Source: Sciurus carolinensis
Lineage: Eukaryota > Chordata > Mammalia > Rodentia > Sciuridae
Length of the DNA stretch: 64,000 nt
Direction: 5' to 3'
Assembly: GCF_902686445.1 (NCBI RefSeq)
Contig: NC_062218.1
Location: 132,417,241 to 132,481,240, forward strand
Positions 44,798 to 56,365 of this stretch are shown one piece after another (within the stretch, counting starts at the first letter, position 1; every line of letters starts with the position of its first letter). Made by a program: the position numbers and the translations under genes. The notes below the pieces were generated by a model. The model was not told the DNA's origin. It made no database searches and was given only the letters and a program-made list of their open reading frames with translations.

Positions 44798-45739
44798 TCA
44801 GTGCTGGCTGATGATCCTGCAATGGTCTATCCCCCTTTTCAGGGCTCCCATTACCTCCCGGTTCCTCAGACTATAAATGAGGGGGTTGAGCATAGGAGTA
44901 AGGACTGTGTAGAACATAGAGATCACCTTATCATGGCTAGGGACCCTTTTTTGTCTTGGCCTCAGATAGATGAACATGGCTGCCCCATAGAAAAGAGAGA
45001 CTGCTGTCAGATGGGAGGAACAGGTGGCCAGAGCCTTCTTACGGGCCTGAGCAGAGCGCATATGAAGCACAGCCCCCAGGATGCGAGCATAGGAGGCCAC
45101 AATGATGGAGAAGGGAAGGAACAGCATGAAGACACAGCAAGCAAAGAGCAGGGTGTCAAAAAGGGAGGTGTCTGCACAGGCTAGTTTCAATAAAGCTGTC
45201 ACCTCACAGAAGAAGTGATCCAAAGTCCTCGAGCCACAGTAAGGTAAGCTCATGGCTGCCACCATTTGAATCATTCCATCCAGTATTCCAAAAGCCCAGG
45301 AACTCCCAGCAATCTGGAGACAGACCCTCTGACTCATGAGGACAGGATAATGAAGTGGGTGGCTAATGGCCACATAGCGGTCATAAGCCATGAGTCCAAG
45401 CAAGAGCCCCTCCGACCCGACAAGAGAGACAAAAAATCCTATTTGTATACCACATCCCACAAAAGAGATGGACTTCCTCCCAGACAGGAAGTTGACAGCC
45501 ATCTTTGGCACAATGTTACAGACCAACATGAGGTCCATGAGGGAGAGCTGACTGAGGAAGAAGTACATGGGAGTATGAAGTCGAGGATCCACGTAGATGA
45601 GGAGGATGAGGAGAACATTCCCACAGAGGGCCACCATGAAGACCATGATGACTGCAGAAAAGAGGACAAGGTCAGTCTGGCTGTGGGAGAAGATGCCCAA
45701 GAGGATGAATCCATCTATGGATGATTGGTTCGACCACAT
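44798..45739 (-). CDS. OR2V: Olfactory receptor, OR2V-like (right copy)
   Basis: Intact 313-residue odorant receptor with the same hallmarks as the left copy: NQS glycosylation site, Cys96, MAYDRYVAIS, KALATCSSH and PMLNPLIYSLRN. It is identical to the left copy over residues 1-180. It then differs at 13 positions: P181T, T182A, L207F, R263Q, Y264K, T266V, N268S, V273I, R301K, K302R, L304I, R306H and Q313H (left to right copy). Five of these cluster in extracellular loop 3 and the start of TM7. An in-frame ATG 25 codons upstream (45814) exists only here because the stop seen in the left copy is a sense codon. It lies upstream of the splice-acceptor-like site at 45767-45768, so I keep the conserved start at 45739. 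No disabling change is seen. Confidence 0.95.
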   Translation of the reverse strand: MWSNQSSIDGFILLGIFSHSQTDLVLFSAVIMVFMVALCGNVLLILLIYVDPRLHTPMYFFLSQLSLMDLMLVCNIVPKMAVNFLSGRKSISFVGCGIQIGFFVSLVGSEGLLLGLMAYDRYVAISHPLHYPVLMSQRVCLQIAGSSWAFGILDGMIQMVAAMSLPYCGSRTLDHFFCEVTALLKLACADTSLFDTLLFACCVFMLFLPFSIIVASYARILGAVLHMRSAQARKKALATCSSHLTAVSLFYGAAMFIYLRPRQKRVPSHDKVISMFYTVLTPMLNPLIYSLRNREVMGALKRGIDHCRIISQH

Positions 45740-45898
45740 TCCCGTGGTTTCGTTATTCAACATCACCTGCAAATGTGGACAGAGAAATTCTGAGACTGAG
45801 TAACACATCTTCACTTTGGAATTCTTCTTCAGTCAGATAAGTCTTTTGTAATTCATTGAACTTCAACAGTGCATGCTTTGGGACATGCAAGAGAATGC

Positions 45899-45919
45899 CC
45901 TTTTATATTCCCATGACGT
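45899..45919 (-). promoter_or_regulatory. Candidate OR2V promoter core, right copy
   Basis: Mirror of 27608-27628: TATAAAAGG at 45899-45907 and ACGTCA at 45914-45919 (minus strand), with no difference from the left copy. Confidence 0.45.
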
Positions 45920-46575
45920 AGATGGAAGGATCTGTGCCAGTACATAGAATTGGACTATGTGTCTATATGTGTATGTTCCTATACCAAGAAGACTAGAAAC
46001 TAATATTTTGTGTCACAAAAGTATTGGTCAATCCTCTTTCAGCAGACAAAATCTTGGCTTTGTCATAAGGCACTGACTTTTTAGTTGGTTTCACATGGAC
46101 TTGGTAAATTATCTTTAACAGTACTTGGACTATGGGAGAGATAACTTAATATACTAGCAAAGCAAGGCAAAGGGACTTGCGATGTTCCTTAGTATTGATT
46201 TGGTTCCAGCTCAAAATGTTGGAACCATTTTTTCCCCAATATTTCTGTCATTCATACATTGAAAGCACCAGAAAACCTCTTGGTTGTAGATTCAGTTTTT
46301 TTTTTTTTTTTTTTTTTTTAAATCTAATCAGTTCTTACTATCCCCACTGCAACTGTCTGGTCCTGGACACCATCCCCTCATGACTGGATTATTTTATGTT
46401 CTTCTGTGTTCTCCCAATCTCTCTCTTTGAACATTATAAAATCCTATTCTGCTGACATGTAAATCATATGATGCAAATTGCCTTGGGAAAGTATGTCAGT
46501 AACTTCCCAAATTAAAGGTTAAATTCATGTGGTGACAATCAAGGTCCTCCATTGCATGTGCATGCAAATATACCA

Positions 46576-46608
<33 letters not shown>

Positions 46609-46614
46609 CACACA
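46576..46614. repeat. (CA)n microsatellite
   Basis: About 19 units with one interruption. The left counterpart near 26937-26960 is short and interrupted, so the array grew on the right. Confidence 0.95.
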
Positions 46615-47091
46615 ACTACTTCTGAGCTCATCTTATCATGCCCCTTTTGTTCACTATGCTATCTTGAATTTCATAAGACAAACTAGACACATTCCTATCA
46701 CTGATGTTTTGCATTTTTTTCTCTATAACATAATGTTTCCCCAGAATTTTATCTTTCACCTGCCTCATATCTTTACATAAATGCCAACTCTTTGAGTTGA
46801 GAAACCATTTTAAAACTATGGGTATTTTGGACTTTCAAGTTCTTTTGATAATTTAGGTTTCTTCACAGAACTTATACCATTTAACCACATATAGTCTTAT
46901 ATTTTTGGAACTTTATTGTCTGCTCCATCCCACTGGAATATAAGCATCATTTAATTTTCACCATCATCTGGCAACCTAGAAGGGTACCTAGTTTATTTTA
47001 TGACCTCAGTAGATATGCTTTGACTGAATATCTTATGAGTAGGTGCTATATGGTTGGAAGATTCATTTTTGAAATTGAAAAAGCCCTCCTT

Positions 47092-47190
47092 GGGCTGGGG
47101 TTATAGCTCAACGATAGAGCATTTGCCTAGCATGTATGAATCAAACTGGGTTTGATTCTCAACACTGCATATAAATAAATAAATAAAATA
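47092..47190 (+). mobile_element. ID SINE with (AAAT)n tail
   Basis: Forward ID unit (ctggggttatagctcaacga to gtttgattctcaacactgca). Confidence 0.85.
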
Positions 47191-47289
47191 AAGTTCCATG
47201 GACAACTAAAAAGAAAAGAAAAGAAAAGAAAAAAAAAAAACACCTTCGTTAAATTGTAGAACATCTTGTTCTTAACCTGAATGTGGTAG

Positions 47290-48085
47290 GATATTTTAGT
47301 CAGATTTTTTTTCCTCTGTGACAAAAGGACCCGAGAAGAACAATTTTAGAGGACAAAAAGTTCATTTGATTACTTAATGCATAAAGTACTAATTAACCAT
47401 ATTTACCTTCATATAATTGTGTAGCTATTGGAGTACAGAGAGGGGATTACATGTGAAGAAAAGAATTAACCATTTAAGGGAAGTGATTATAAAATATAAT
47501 TATAAAATGAATGATTATCACTCCTTAATTGACTTTTTATTTTATCTCTGAATCTTTTGACAGCATTTTCCTTGATTTGTATTTTACTGTAAAATTTATT
47601 TAGGAAAAACCATGATCTATGTGGCCAATATCATTTGTAGATGAATACCACATCCATGCAAATGTTGGTATGATAATAAACAAGACTTTCAGAAAAAAAA
47701 AGTTCATTTGGGTCTTTGGGTCTCTTGATTTCAGAGGTCTAAGTCCATGGACATCAACTCCTTTCCTCAGGGCATTCAAGTTAGGAAAAGCACCTTGGCA
47801 GCAGGGTGTGCTAAAGGGAAAACAGCTCAGGATATGACCATCAGGAAGCAAAGAGAGAGCGCCACTTAACAAGGACAAAATATAAGCCCCAAAGGCACAC
47901 GGTGACCCACCTTCTCCAGCTATTCCTACCTGCCTACAGTTCCCACTCAGTTAATCCATTCCAATGGAGTAATGCACTGATTAGGTTAAACTCTCAACCT
48001 AATTATTTCAGCCCTAACCTTTCTTGCATTGTCTAACACATGAGCTTTTGTGGATACTTCATATATAAACCATAACATAAGAGTT
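47290..48085 (-). mobile_element. ERVL-MaLR-type LTR, interrupted by a retrocopy
   Basis: Same family as 2998-3775: aatgcactgattaggttaaa near 47972, then cacatgagcttttgtgg near 48038. Split by the insertion at 47369-47696. Confidence 0.65.
47369..47696 (+). pseudogene. Processed retrocopy fragment (3' UTR-like), source unknown
   Basis: 328 bp flanked by a perfect 14-bp repeat, aaaaagttcatttg (47355-47368 and 47697-47710). It has an AATAAA signal at 47675-47680, then 12 bases and an A run, the hallmarks of an L1-copied mRNA 3' end. No coding frame is present, so the insertion is 5'-truncated within the 3' UTR. I do not recognise the parent gene. Confidence 0.75.
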
Positions 48086-49917
48086 CATTATTTGATTTCT
48101 TTCAATGAAGGACAATTAGTGATAATACAGGAAATACCCTCAGGTCATAAGAAGTTTCTCCACAAAGAATGAAATTGCACCAATGATATATTTGTACACT
48201 GTTTTTTCATGTCTACCTTACCTCACTGCAAAGATGAAGTGAGGCAATTACACAGGACACCAAGCTTTCTGTGCAAAGATCCACAGTAATTTCCTGAATG
48301 AGGATGGAATAAGCTACATCAATGACCAGGAAATTAGCCACATGTCCTGTTTCCCTACAGAATAGAGCATGGCCTGACTTGTGCTCAAAAGGATGTGCCC
48401 AAGTGTCCTTCCAAACAATAACACCTAGATATGATATTAGTAGGAGGACATCATTGTTTCCACAGCCTTAGAGCACTGTCTTAGCCATACTGACCCCTGT
48501 CTCAACCAACCCAGGTCTTCCCTATCCCTCACAGCTGAGGTTACTTTTCTTTGCTGAGGATGCACAGTTGTACCAATAGGGCACAGAGACACTAAACCAT
48601 GTGCACCTTTAAGGACATCCTCTTCCCCTACCCTTTCTCACCCACTATCTTATATGACAATACTGTGTGGTTGATGAAGGACATTTCCCTCTCCATTCTG
48701 GGTGACTCCCTTTAGCTCCTATGGTTATATTCACTGTGTTTTCAATATCTCTTCCTGTGTCCAATGAGGTTGCCCTTCTTAAAGTGCAAAAGTGGAGTTC
48801 TTTTCCTACCCAGAAGAAATACCCATCCTCACCTCCTTTCCAGTTCATTTAATAGTGGGTCTATCCAGGTGCCTGAGCACTGTTTCTCAAGCATACATCA
48901 CAACTATCAAAAAACACAGCTGGATCTTCTTCCAACATATAACCACCCCAGAACACTTCTCACTCCTGCCAACTTCTACCTAGCCAAACCATCACCATTG
49001 CTCCCCTGAGAAATGGAAATGTCACCTGACTGGACTTGTCCCCCAACTTCACACTTGCCCTACCGGTCTACTGACTCACAACACTGGAGTGAACTATCTC
49101 CAGAAGAATAAAAGCCAAATTCATTCCTCAATAAACGTAAGATTTTCATCCGTGGGCTTTCCATCACCACTCAGACCTCTTTTCCTTCTGCTCTCCCCAG
49201 AATTCCCTGGCTCCAGTCACACCAGCCTGCTTGAAATTGCTCCACATTTCAGGGAGACACCATCCTTGAGCACCTTTGCACTTGCTTTCACCTCCTCGCA
49301 CAAGGATCTTTCTAGATATTCTCTGCCTTGTTCACTCTTCTCCATTTTACCTCTCAGAAAAGCATATGCCCTATTGAAAACCTTCTTTCATCCTGATCAC
49401 TTTCCAGATAATAAGGCATACTGCATTTTATTTGTATGGATTTGTTTGTTTTCTGCCTTCCCAACTAGAACCCATACTCCCTGATGGCACTTTTGCAGAT
49501 AGTGTGATCCTGGGTTCCTAAAACAGTGACTTGAATATACTATATTCTCAGTAAATATTTGTTGAATACGTAATAATGGTATTGTGCAAACAACCCAGAA
49601 ATATCTTCTAGCACCTCACATGCTATTTTTCTTCCTAATTTCAGACTTTTTTGATAGGTGCTCTGTTAGTGATTTCATTTTTCTTTTAGAAATAACAACA
49701 CAAAAGAAACCACCTTATTGTATAGTATTCATTAGGGAATAGAAGGACTTTGTGCCCCTTATCAGTCCTTTACTACTTACCCCTTCACCTCCACTTCTCA
49801 GTTGTTTTTTTCCTTCCTGCCATAAGCAATTCTGCAATTCAGAAACCCATAGCTGAGCCAGACAGAGGGAAAGAAGAAATAAATTAATAAGATATTAAGG
49901 AAAGAAAAAAAGAGAAG

Positions 49918-50040
49918 TATCTGGGCATGTAGTGCATACCTGTAATCCCAGTGACCCTTGGAAACTTAATGAGACTCTGTGTCAAAATAAAAAATAAAAA
50001 GGATGGTAAAGTGGCCCTGAGTTCAATCCCCAGGACCAAA
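49918..50040 (+). mobile_element. Dimeric B1/ID SINE, shortened, shared with the left arm
   Basis: Forward copy with an internal deletion; counterpart of 23990-24205. Confidence 0.8.
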
Positions 50041-51929
50041 ATGAAGAAGGAAAAGAGATAATAAAGAAATAGATCAAAGGAAAAGCACTATAAGAAGGCA
50101 AATGCCTCCTAAAAGGAAAAAAAAAAAAAACCTGATAGAAGCAAAGGATGGAGGAAGGGAAAATGTTGCTAAATACATAGAAATGAAGAAATGAACCAAT
50201 AACTAGTATTACAAATAGCAAGGAGGAGAGAAGCAGCGGCAATAGGAAAATACCTTCACTCACCTTTGGGCAGCTCTCCTTCAGGAAAAGAAATTCAGGA
50301 GTGATGCCTTGTGGAGTAGTTCCTTGCATCAATATAACTTCATCTTCCTTCCTCTGTATTTGCTCTTACTCCTTGAGAAGGGACACAGAATAGCTGCTCC
50401 CTAAGTCTGATCTCCTTCCTTCGTCCTACCCTACCTCCTCAGGCAGGTTGTGGATGCCCACATCACCTGTGGACTCTCTAATGTAGATATTGGGACTCAG
50501 ATAGAAAACAACTTTCACCTAAAGGGGAAATGAGAAAGAAGGCTTAGTTAAGGAGATAGTGGTAGGAAGGCGGAGTCAGAGCCAGCATCTGTGCATCTGC
50601 ATCCACCCACTGATGCCTGACTGCCTTCCACAATGCACCAGCCTCTCACTGGAGATGCCCACTGCCATACATGTTCTTAACACAGAGACAGAGTGAGGTG
50701 AAGCTGATGATTCCCAGGGGAGGAAAAGGAGTTCCTGGAAAAGGAACTCTCAAGCTTTGAATAAAAAAGACCCGAAATAGGAATTTAGAGACAAGACAAA
50801 CAGCAGGGATAGCTGGGGCAGAGTGAAGAAATCCATCAGGAAGGGCCAAAGGGATAGCCAGGGCAAAGAAACAGTTTCTTGGTGTCCTATACCCTATGTC
50901 CTGCCCATTACAGTACTTTCCTTGTAACCTCAAAGGCCCTCATTGTGGCTTTACCTGTGGCTGCCCCCTTGGGCCCTTCCTGAAACCACAATTCACACTT
51001 GTCCTTTGCCTGCCCTCTTGAATTCAGCCTATATCTGTTAATTGCCTGTGATATTCAGAGAACTGGGTGATATGGTCTGCTAGAGCAAAATACTGACTCT
51101 GAACACAATCCTGGCTCCAAGGAGCTTATAACCTAGTGGGAGAGAAAGAACAGCCGTTATATTCACAAGATGGTGCCAGGAGGACTGCCTGTCATCTCAA
51201 GCTGTCTCAGACATTCCTGTAAGGACAGTTAGTGACCTTCATAACTTGCTGTGGAGTGTCCTGTGGTCTGCAGTTATGCCTACTAACCTCATATAGTGAT
51301 GGATAGCATCTCTTTTTACTCTTAGTGTCTCAAGTTGGACAATAAAATTTATGGTCTCCCTGGTTTTAGCTTTATGTTCTGTGGAAGCAAATCTCTTCAC
51401 AGTGGTGAATTCATTGGAAACAAGTGGTTGAATTACAAATTTATCTTTTCCTCCTAACTCTAATTTTAGTTTTATTTGACTGGTTTTCATTTTATTTTTA
51501 GGACATGAATAAAATATCTCACCTGATATAGTAAGCTCTCTCTGGTGTCTTTATTTTTAAAAGACAGTAATCCTGGTATGTCAGGGCCTTACCCTTGTGA
51601 ACATGTTTAACCTTATTTACTGTCTTACCCCAAATAAAGTCATGCTGGGTGTTAGAAATTCAACATGAATTTTGGAGACACATAAACATTTAACCCATAA
51701 CACGTATCAACAATACTTTTGATTTTGATGTTAAATAAATGTTTTACATAATTTGGAAGAATTGAATCAAAAAAATTTTTTTTCCATCTATGAAACTATA
51801 AACTACAAGAAAAGCTGATTTGAAAGCTGATATCGAGATAGGCAGGAGGTAGGGGCCAGAATTACTGGGAGAAGGAAGTGTACTAAGGTGAGATCAACCT
51901 TGTGTATGATTTCCCTTTGAGGTATCTGT

Positions 51930-52018
51930 TGACAAATGACTAGCTTGGGGGCTAGAGTATAACTCAGTGGTAAAGCCCTTTTCTGTATGCATGAGGTCCT
52001 GGGTCTGATGCCCAACAG
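51930..52018 (+). mobile_element. ID SINE fragment, shared with the left arm
   Basis: Forward ID unit (ctagagtataactcagtggt to gtctgatgcccaaca); counterpart of 22006-22082. Confidence 0.65.
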
Positions 52019-52219
52019 AGAAAAACAAAACAAAACACAAAAAACCTAGCAAGGTACTCATGAGGTGATTAACCAAATATAAGACAGAGACAGAAAGGCT
52101 TGGGAGTTGAATTGAGTTTTCTATGAGAGAATTGGAATCTATTTTTTAAAAGTTGTAAGGAAATATTAGAACTGAAAAATACATAAGATAAAATTTTACA
52201 TAAAATCCATAAACTAAAA

Positions 52220-52259
52220 CTAATCTGTAGGTAAATAAATGAATTTACCTACAGATTAG
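52220..52259. repeat. Perfect 17-bp hairpin
   Basis: ctaatctgtaggtaaat (52220-52236), loop aaatga, then atttacctacagattag (52243-52259), an exact reverse complement. The matching left-arm site near 21820-21850 has only an imperfect palindrome. Confidence 0.95.
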
Positions 52260-53789
52260 ACACAGTTGAAGACAGAATAGATATCATTAGAAAATATTCA
52301 TATTGGAGAATGATGGCTGACTTCTTATTGTATATACTGGAAAACAGAAGATGATAAAATAACATACTTAAATTACTGAAAGAAAACAATTACAACTTAA
52401 AATTGATATCCAGAAAAATATCTTCCCAAACAAGGCAAAATAAAGACATTTCTAAGAAAAAAAAAGAGAGAGCGAGAGAGAATTTTTGATTAGCACCTCT
52501 TTACTAAAAGAAATACCAAAGGAGGCTGTTCACATGAAAAAAAAATAATACCACATGGAAGCAAGAAATTTCAGAAATAAATGAAGGACAGTATAAAGAG
52601 TAAATGTACAAATAAATACAAATGATGCTGATTGTACAAAACAATAGTAATTTGGTAATGTGGATTTTAAAATACATACAATTTAAATGCAAAAAAATAA
52701 TATCTCCAAAGTGGGGGATCAGGTAAGTGGGTTTTCTTGGATGTAGCACAAGTACTCATTTATGTTAGACTCTAGTATGCATATTGTAATTTCTTATGAA
52801 ATCAACAGAAGAGTTACAATATGTGTAACTAACAAATTCCTCAAAGGAAAATGGAAATACAAAATACTCAATCCAAAAGAAGTACAGAAGGATGAAAAAC
52901 AGTGGCACTAAAAAGGTGGGACAAATTGTAAATATCAGGATGACAAACCTGAACTCAAGTATTTCAGACATCACATTAAATGGAAATTAAAATGTACATA
53001 TCAATTAGAACCAGAAATTATTGAGCAGGATTTAAAAATAATAACAAACCAAGAACACATTGAAAATAAGAAATAAATAACAGATATAAGGATACAGGAA
53101 GCTTTTACATACTTTATAGCATGTGGTTTTATATACAAATATGACATATAAACACTAACCAAAAGAAGTTTTGCCTGGTTTTTGGAGCAGTTTTTCTAAT
53201 ATCAGGCAAAATAGATTTTAAGATAAGAAACATTACTAAAGATAAGTAGGAATATTTTGAAATAGTTGGTAATTAATTCACCAGGAAAATAAAACACATT
53301 AAATTTGTATTAATATAATCACCTTAAAATACAAAATAAAAAATTTATAGAAATGAAGAAATAGAAAAATCTCTAGTGTAATGGAATACTTTAATTTATC
53401 TCAGTAACTGATAGAATAAGAAGACCAAAGTAAGTAAGTTTACAGAAGACTGGAATAAATAACTGGTTTACTTAAACTAATTAATATACATATACCACAC
53501 CACACTAAACAATCACAGAATCCGTACTGTTGTCTACATTTATGAATATTGAGTGTGTACTTGATCATAAAACTTTGTCAAGAATTATCGAGGAACAATA
53601 TCAGCAATACAATAGAGTGGGAAGCCCTCGCTTTCATTTCTTCACAGAAAATACCTTGAAGAGAAATTCAGATTCTGACTATGAAGTAGAATAATCCCCA
53701 GAAGCAAACAATATGAGAGCAATTGCATTTATAGTAATTGCTGTAGTATGTATAGTACCAATTTCACTTTACCCCATCAGCTATAAACA

Positions 53790-54949
53790 TATTTACATAT
53801 GCATACATTTACATATACATAAATGACTGTCTTGGTTCCAGTCAGCAGAAGGGAGCAGTGCTGACAGTTCACAACTGCAGGCAATAGGGGCTCAGGTGCT
53901 GGCAGACTCTTGAGTTGTGCCTTGTGATCTGCAGTGGTCAAGGCGATGGCTCTGCACTGCATATTCCCCGCAGAGAGCCCACAGCCATATCTCATATTCG
54001 CAGCCACCAGGCTCTATGCCACTTAGAAGAAGGCCCTGTGGAGAGGAGTTAGTGTGCAGTGTCCCACTGCAATTAGAGCAAGAGTCCTGAGCCCTGCATC
54101 TTGTGCTCTGCACACAATAGAAAACAGCCAGCAGATGTACCACATCTCCCTTCAAACATCTAGTCTCAGGTCCTTGGGCTGAAAAATGAGAACTGGCTAG
54201 TTGGAGGTCCATAGCAACCAGGGGAGTAGTTCCTATGCCCTGGCACCTCTGCGGGGGTCGGGGGGATCCAAAGCTGAACAGTGATCAACATAAAAGTCCC
54301 AAATCCTGATGAAATCCAAACTAAGAAGACTCAATAAGAATTTTCTCCACCATGGTATGGTTTACTATAAATAACTCTAACATCAACTTTGATCATATAT
54401 CACTATTTTGATCTGACAGCATTGCCATAGTGTTTGATATTGTGTCCTTAGCCCTTTTGATTTATTTCTTCTAATGTTTTAAAGCATTAAGTGAAGTTGT
54501 TAGCTCTATCTTTGTTTTCCTAGTTCAGGTTTACACTTGCTCCTCTTATACCCCCTTTTCCCTCTTACTTTACCTACTACTGCCTCAAATCCCTTCCCCA
54601 TTCATCTTTTCTTTCTTGCTTTTTTTTTTTTGCCTTAGTTTGTATTATTCTTTATTTTCTTTCATTAGTTTTACTTTTTCCTCTTTTCTCTTTCTAATTT
54701 TTCTCTCTTCCTATTTTCAGTTCCTATATAATGTAATAACAATTTTATTCTTTAATAACTAATTTTCCACCTATTCCAGAACACTACTGTAAATTTATAG
54801 CTGAATTAGAGGAAATGTGGAGAACACTATTAACAAGTTTTTGCATTTTGTAACATTGATTAGTACATAGCTTTGTTCTGAAATGGTTATTGTAAATAGG
54901 GTTTAATGTGTCCTTTCAAAGTGGTGCTGATACTGGGAATAGTAGAGCA
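53790..54949. other. No gene; possibly old L1 5' UTR
   Basis: A GC-richer first part (53830-54290) followed by AT- and pyrimidine-rich sequence, leading into L1 ORF1-like sequence. Position and composition fit an old L1 5' UTR, but I cannot confirm it. Confidence 0.4.
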
Positions 54950-56135
54950 CACACACTAAATGAAAATATTAACACCCGTATGTTCTTAAAGAAAAGGATC
55001 TCGCTAAATAAAAGTAGAAGAGATCCAAACAGATGGGTATACATACAAGAAGCATGGAAAAGAAAGAGAATAAACCACCCCAATTAGCCCACAACACTTC
55101 GACAATTGATACCATTGACCCCAAAGTGGAGAAAATGTCAGAGAAAGAACTTAGAAAGTTGATAGTTAAAATGTTCATGAGTTCAAAGAAGACATAAGGA
55201 ATAACTTAGAAAATACAGGCAGTGAAAGATCATTTCAATAAAGAGAGATTCTTAACAAGAACCAAATGGAAATCCTGGCAGTGAAACACTCAACAAATCA
55301 AATTAAAACTTTAATAGAAAGCATCACCAATAGATTAGACCATTTGACTATAGATTCTTGGTCTTGAAGATAAGTAATCTTGAAATTATAATAAATAATA
55401 AATAAAAGATGATAAGAGACCATCACCATAATATTCAAGAAACCTGGAATAATATTGAGGACAAATTTAAGACTAACTGAGGCAGAATAAGTCTCTGAAA
55501 TACAAACTAAAGGAATGAATGATCATTTCAATGAAATAATAATAAAAATTTCCAAATCTTATAAATAAGATGGAAATACAAATACAAGATGCATATAGAA
55601 TCCCAAATAAGGGAAGATTGAAACAGATAATCTCCAAGATGTATTAGAATTAAAATGCCTAATTTATAGAAAAAGAATAGAATTTTAAAAGCTGCAATAG
55701 AAAAATTGCAGATCACATATAGAGGTAAGCCAAATTCAGATTTTAGCTGACTTATCAGTCAAAACTTAAACACCAGGAGAAATGCTAAGCCCTGAAAAAA
55801 ATGAGTGTCAAACCAAGATCACTATATCTAGAAAAACTATCTTCCAGAATTTAAAATGAAATAAAACCTTTTCTGATAAGCAGAAACTAAAAGAATTCAT
55901 AACCACTAAGCCTAACAAAACTATTAATTAAATGAATCTAACAGACATCTACAGAATATTTCATCCATTGACAATGAATTCACTTTTTTCACAGTGGTAC
56001 AAGGAATTTCTCTAAAATATATCATATTTTAGGTCATAAAACAAATCTTAGCATATACAAAATTATAGAGAAAATTTCTTGCATCCTATCAGATCAAAGT
56101 GGAGTCAAATAAGACATCAACAACAATATAAAAGA
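54950..56135 (+). mobile_element. Old L1, first part (ORF1 to endonuclease)
   Basis: Plus-strand ORF1 coiled-coil-like sequence (55140-55380), ORF1 C-terminal sequence (55690-55920), then the endonuclease region up to ctatcagatcaaagtggagt near 56090. All frames are broken. It continues at 62165 after the younger L1 that interrupts it. Confidence 0.75.
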
Positions 56136-56365
56136 GTCTCTCAATCCCTCCTCTCCTTGAAGCCTGAGTTCTGGAGTCACATGAGATGCAGTCACCCTCT
56201 AGTTCGCCATCTTGGTCCTCTCCCCCTCATTTGTTTCTAATAATTTTTTATTTCTCCCTGATTTATTCTGTGATCCATTCCTCATTCAAGAGTGTATTAT
56301 TTTATCTCCAGGTGTTAGAATGGATTCTGTTCTTTATATATTACAGGGGAAGATACCCAAGCAAT

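Larger units (their letters stand above)
40225..53760 (-). repeat. Right arm of the large inverted duplication
   Basis: Reverse-complement partner of 12930-34610. It carries the minus-strand OR2V gene. Insertions seen only here include LTRs at 40827-41246 and 41704-42133, a SINE at 42139-42392, an L1 3' end at 40328-40712, and the MaLR LTR with its retrocopy at 47290-48085 (left counterpart lost or never present). The outer end near 53.76 kb is approximate. Confidence 0.9.
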
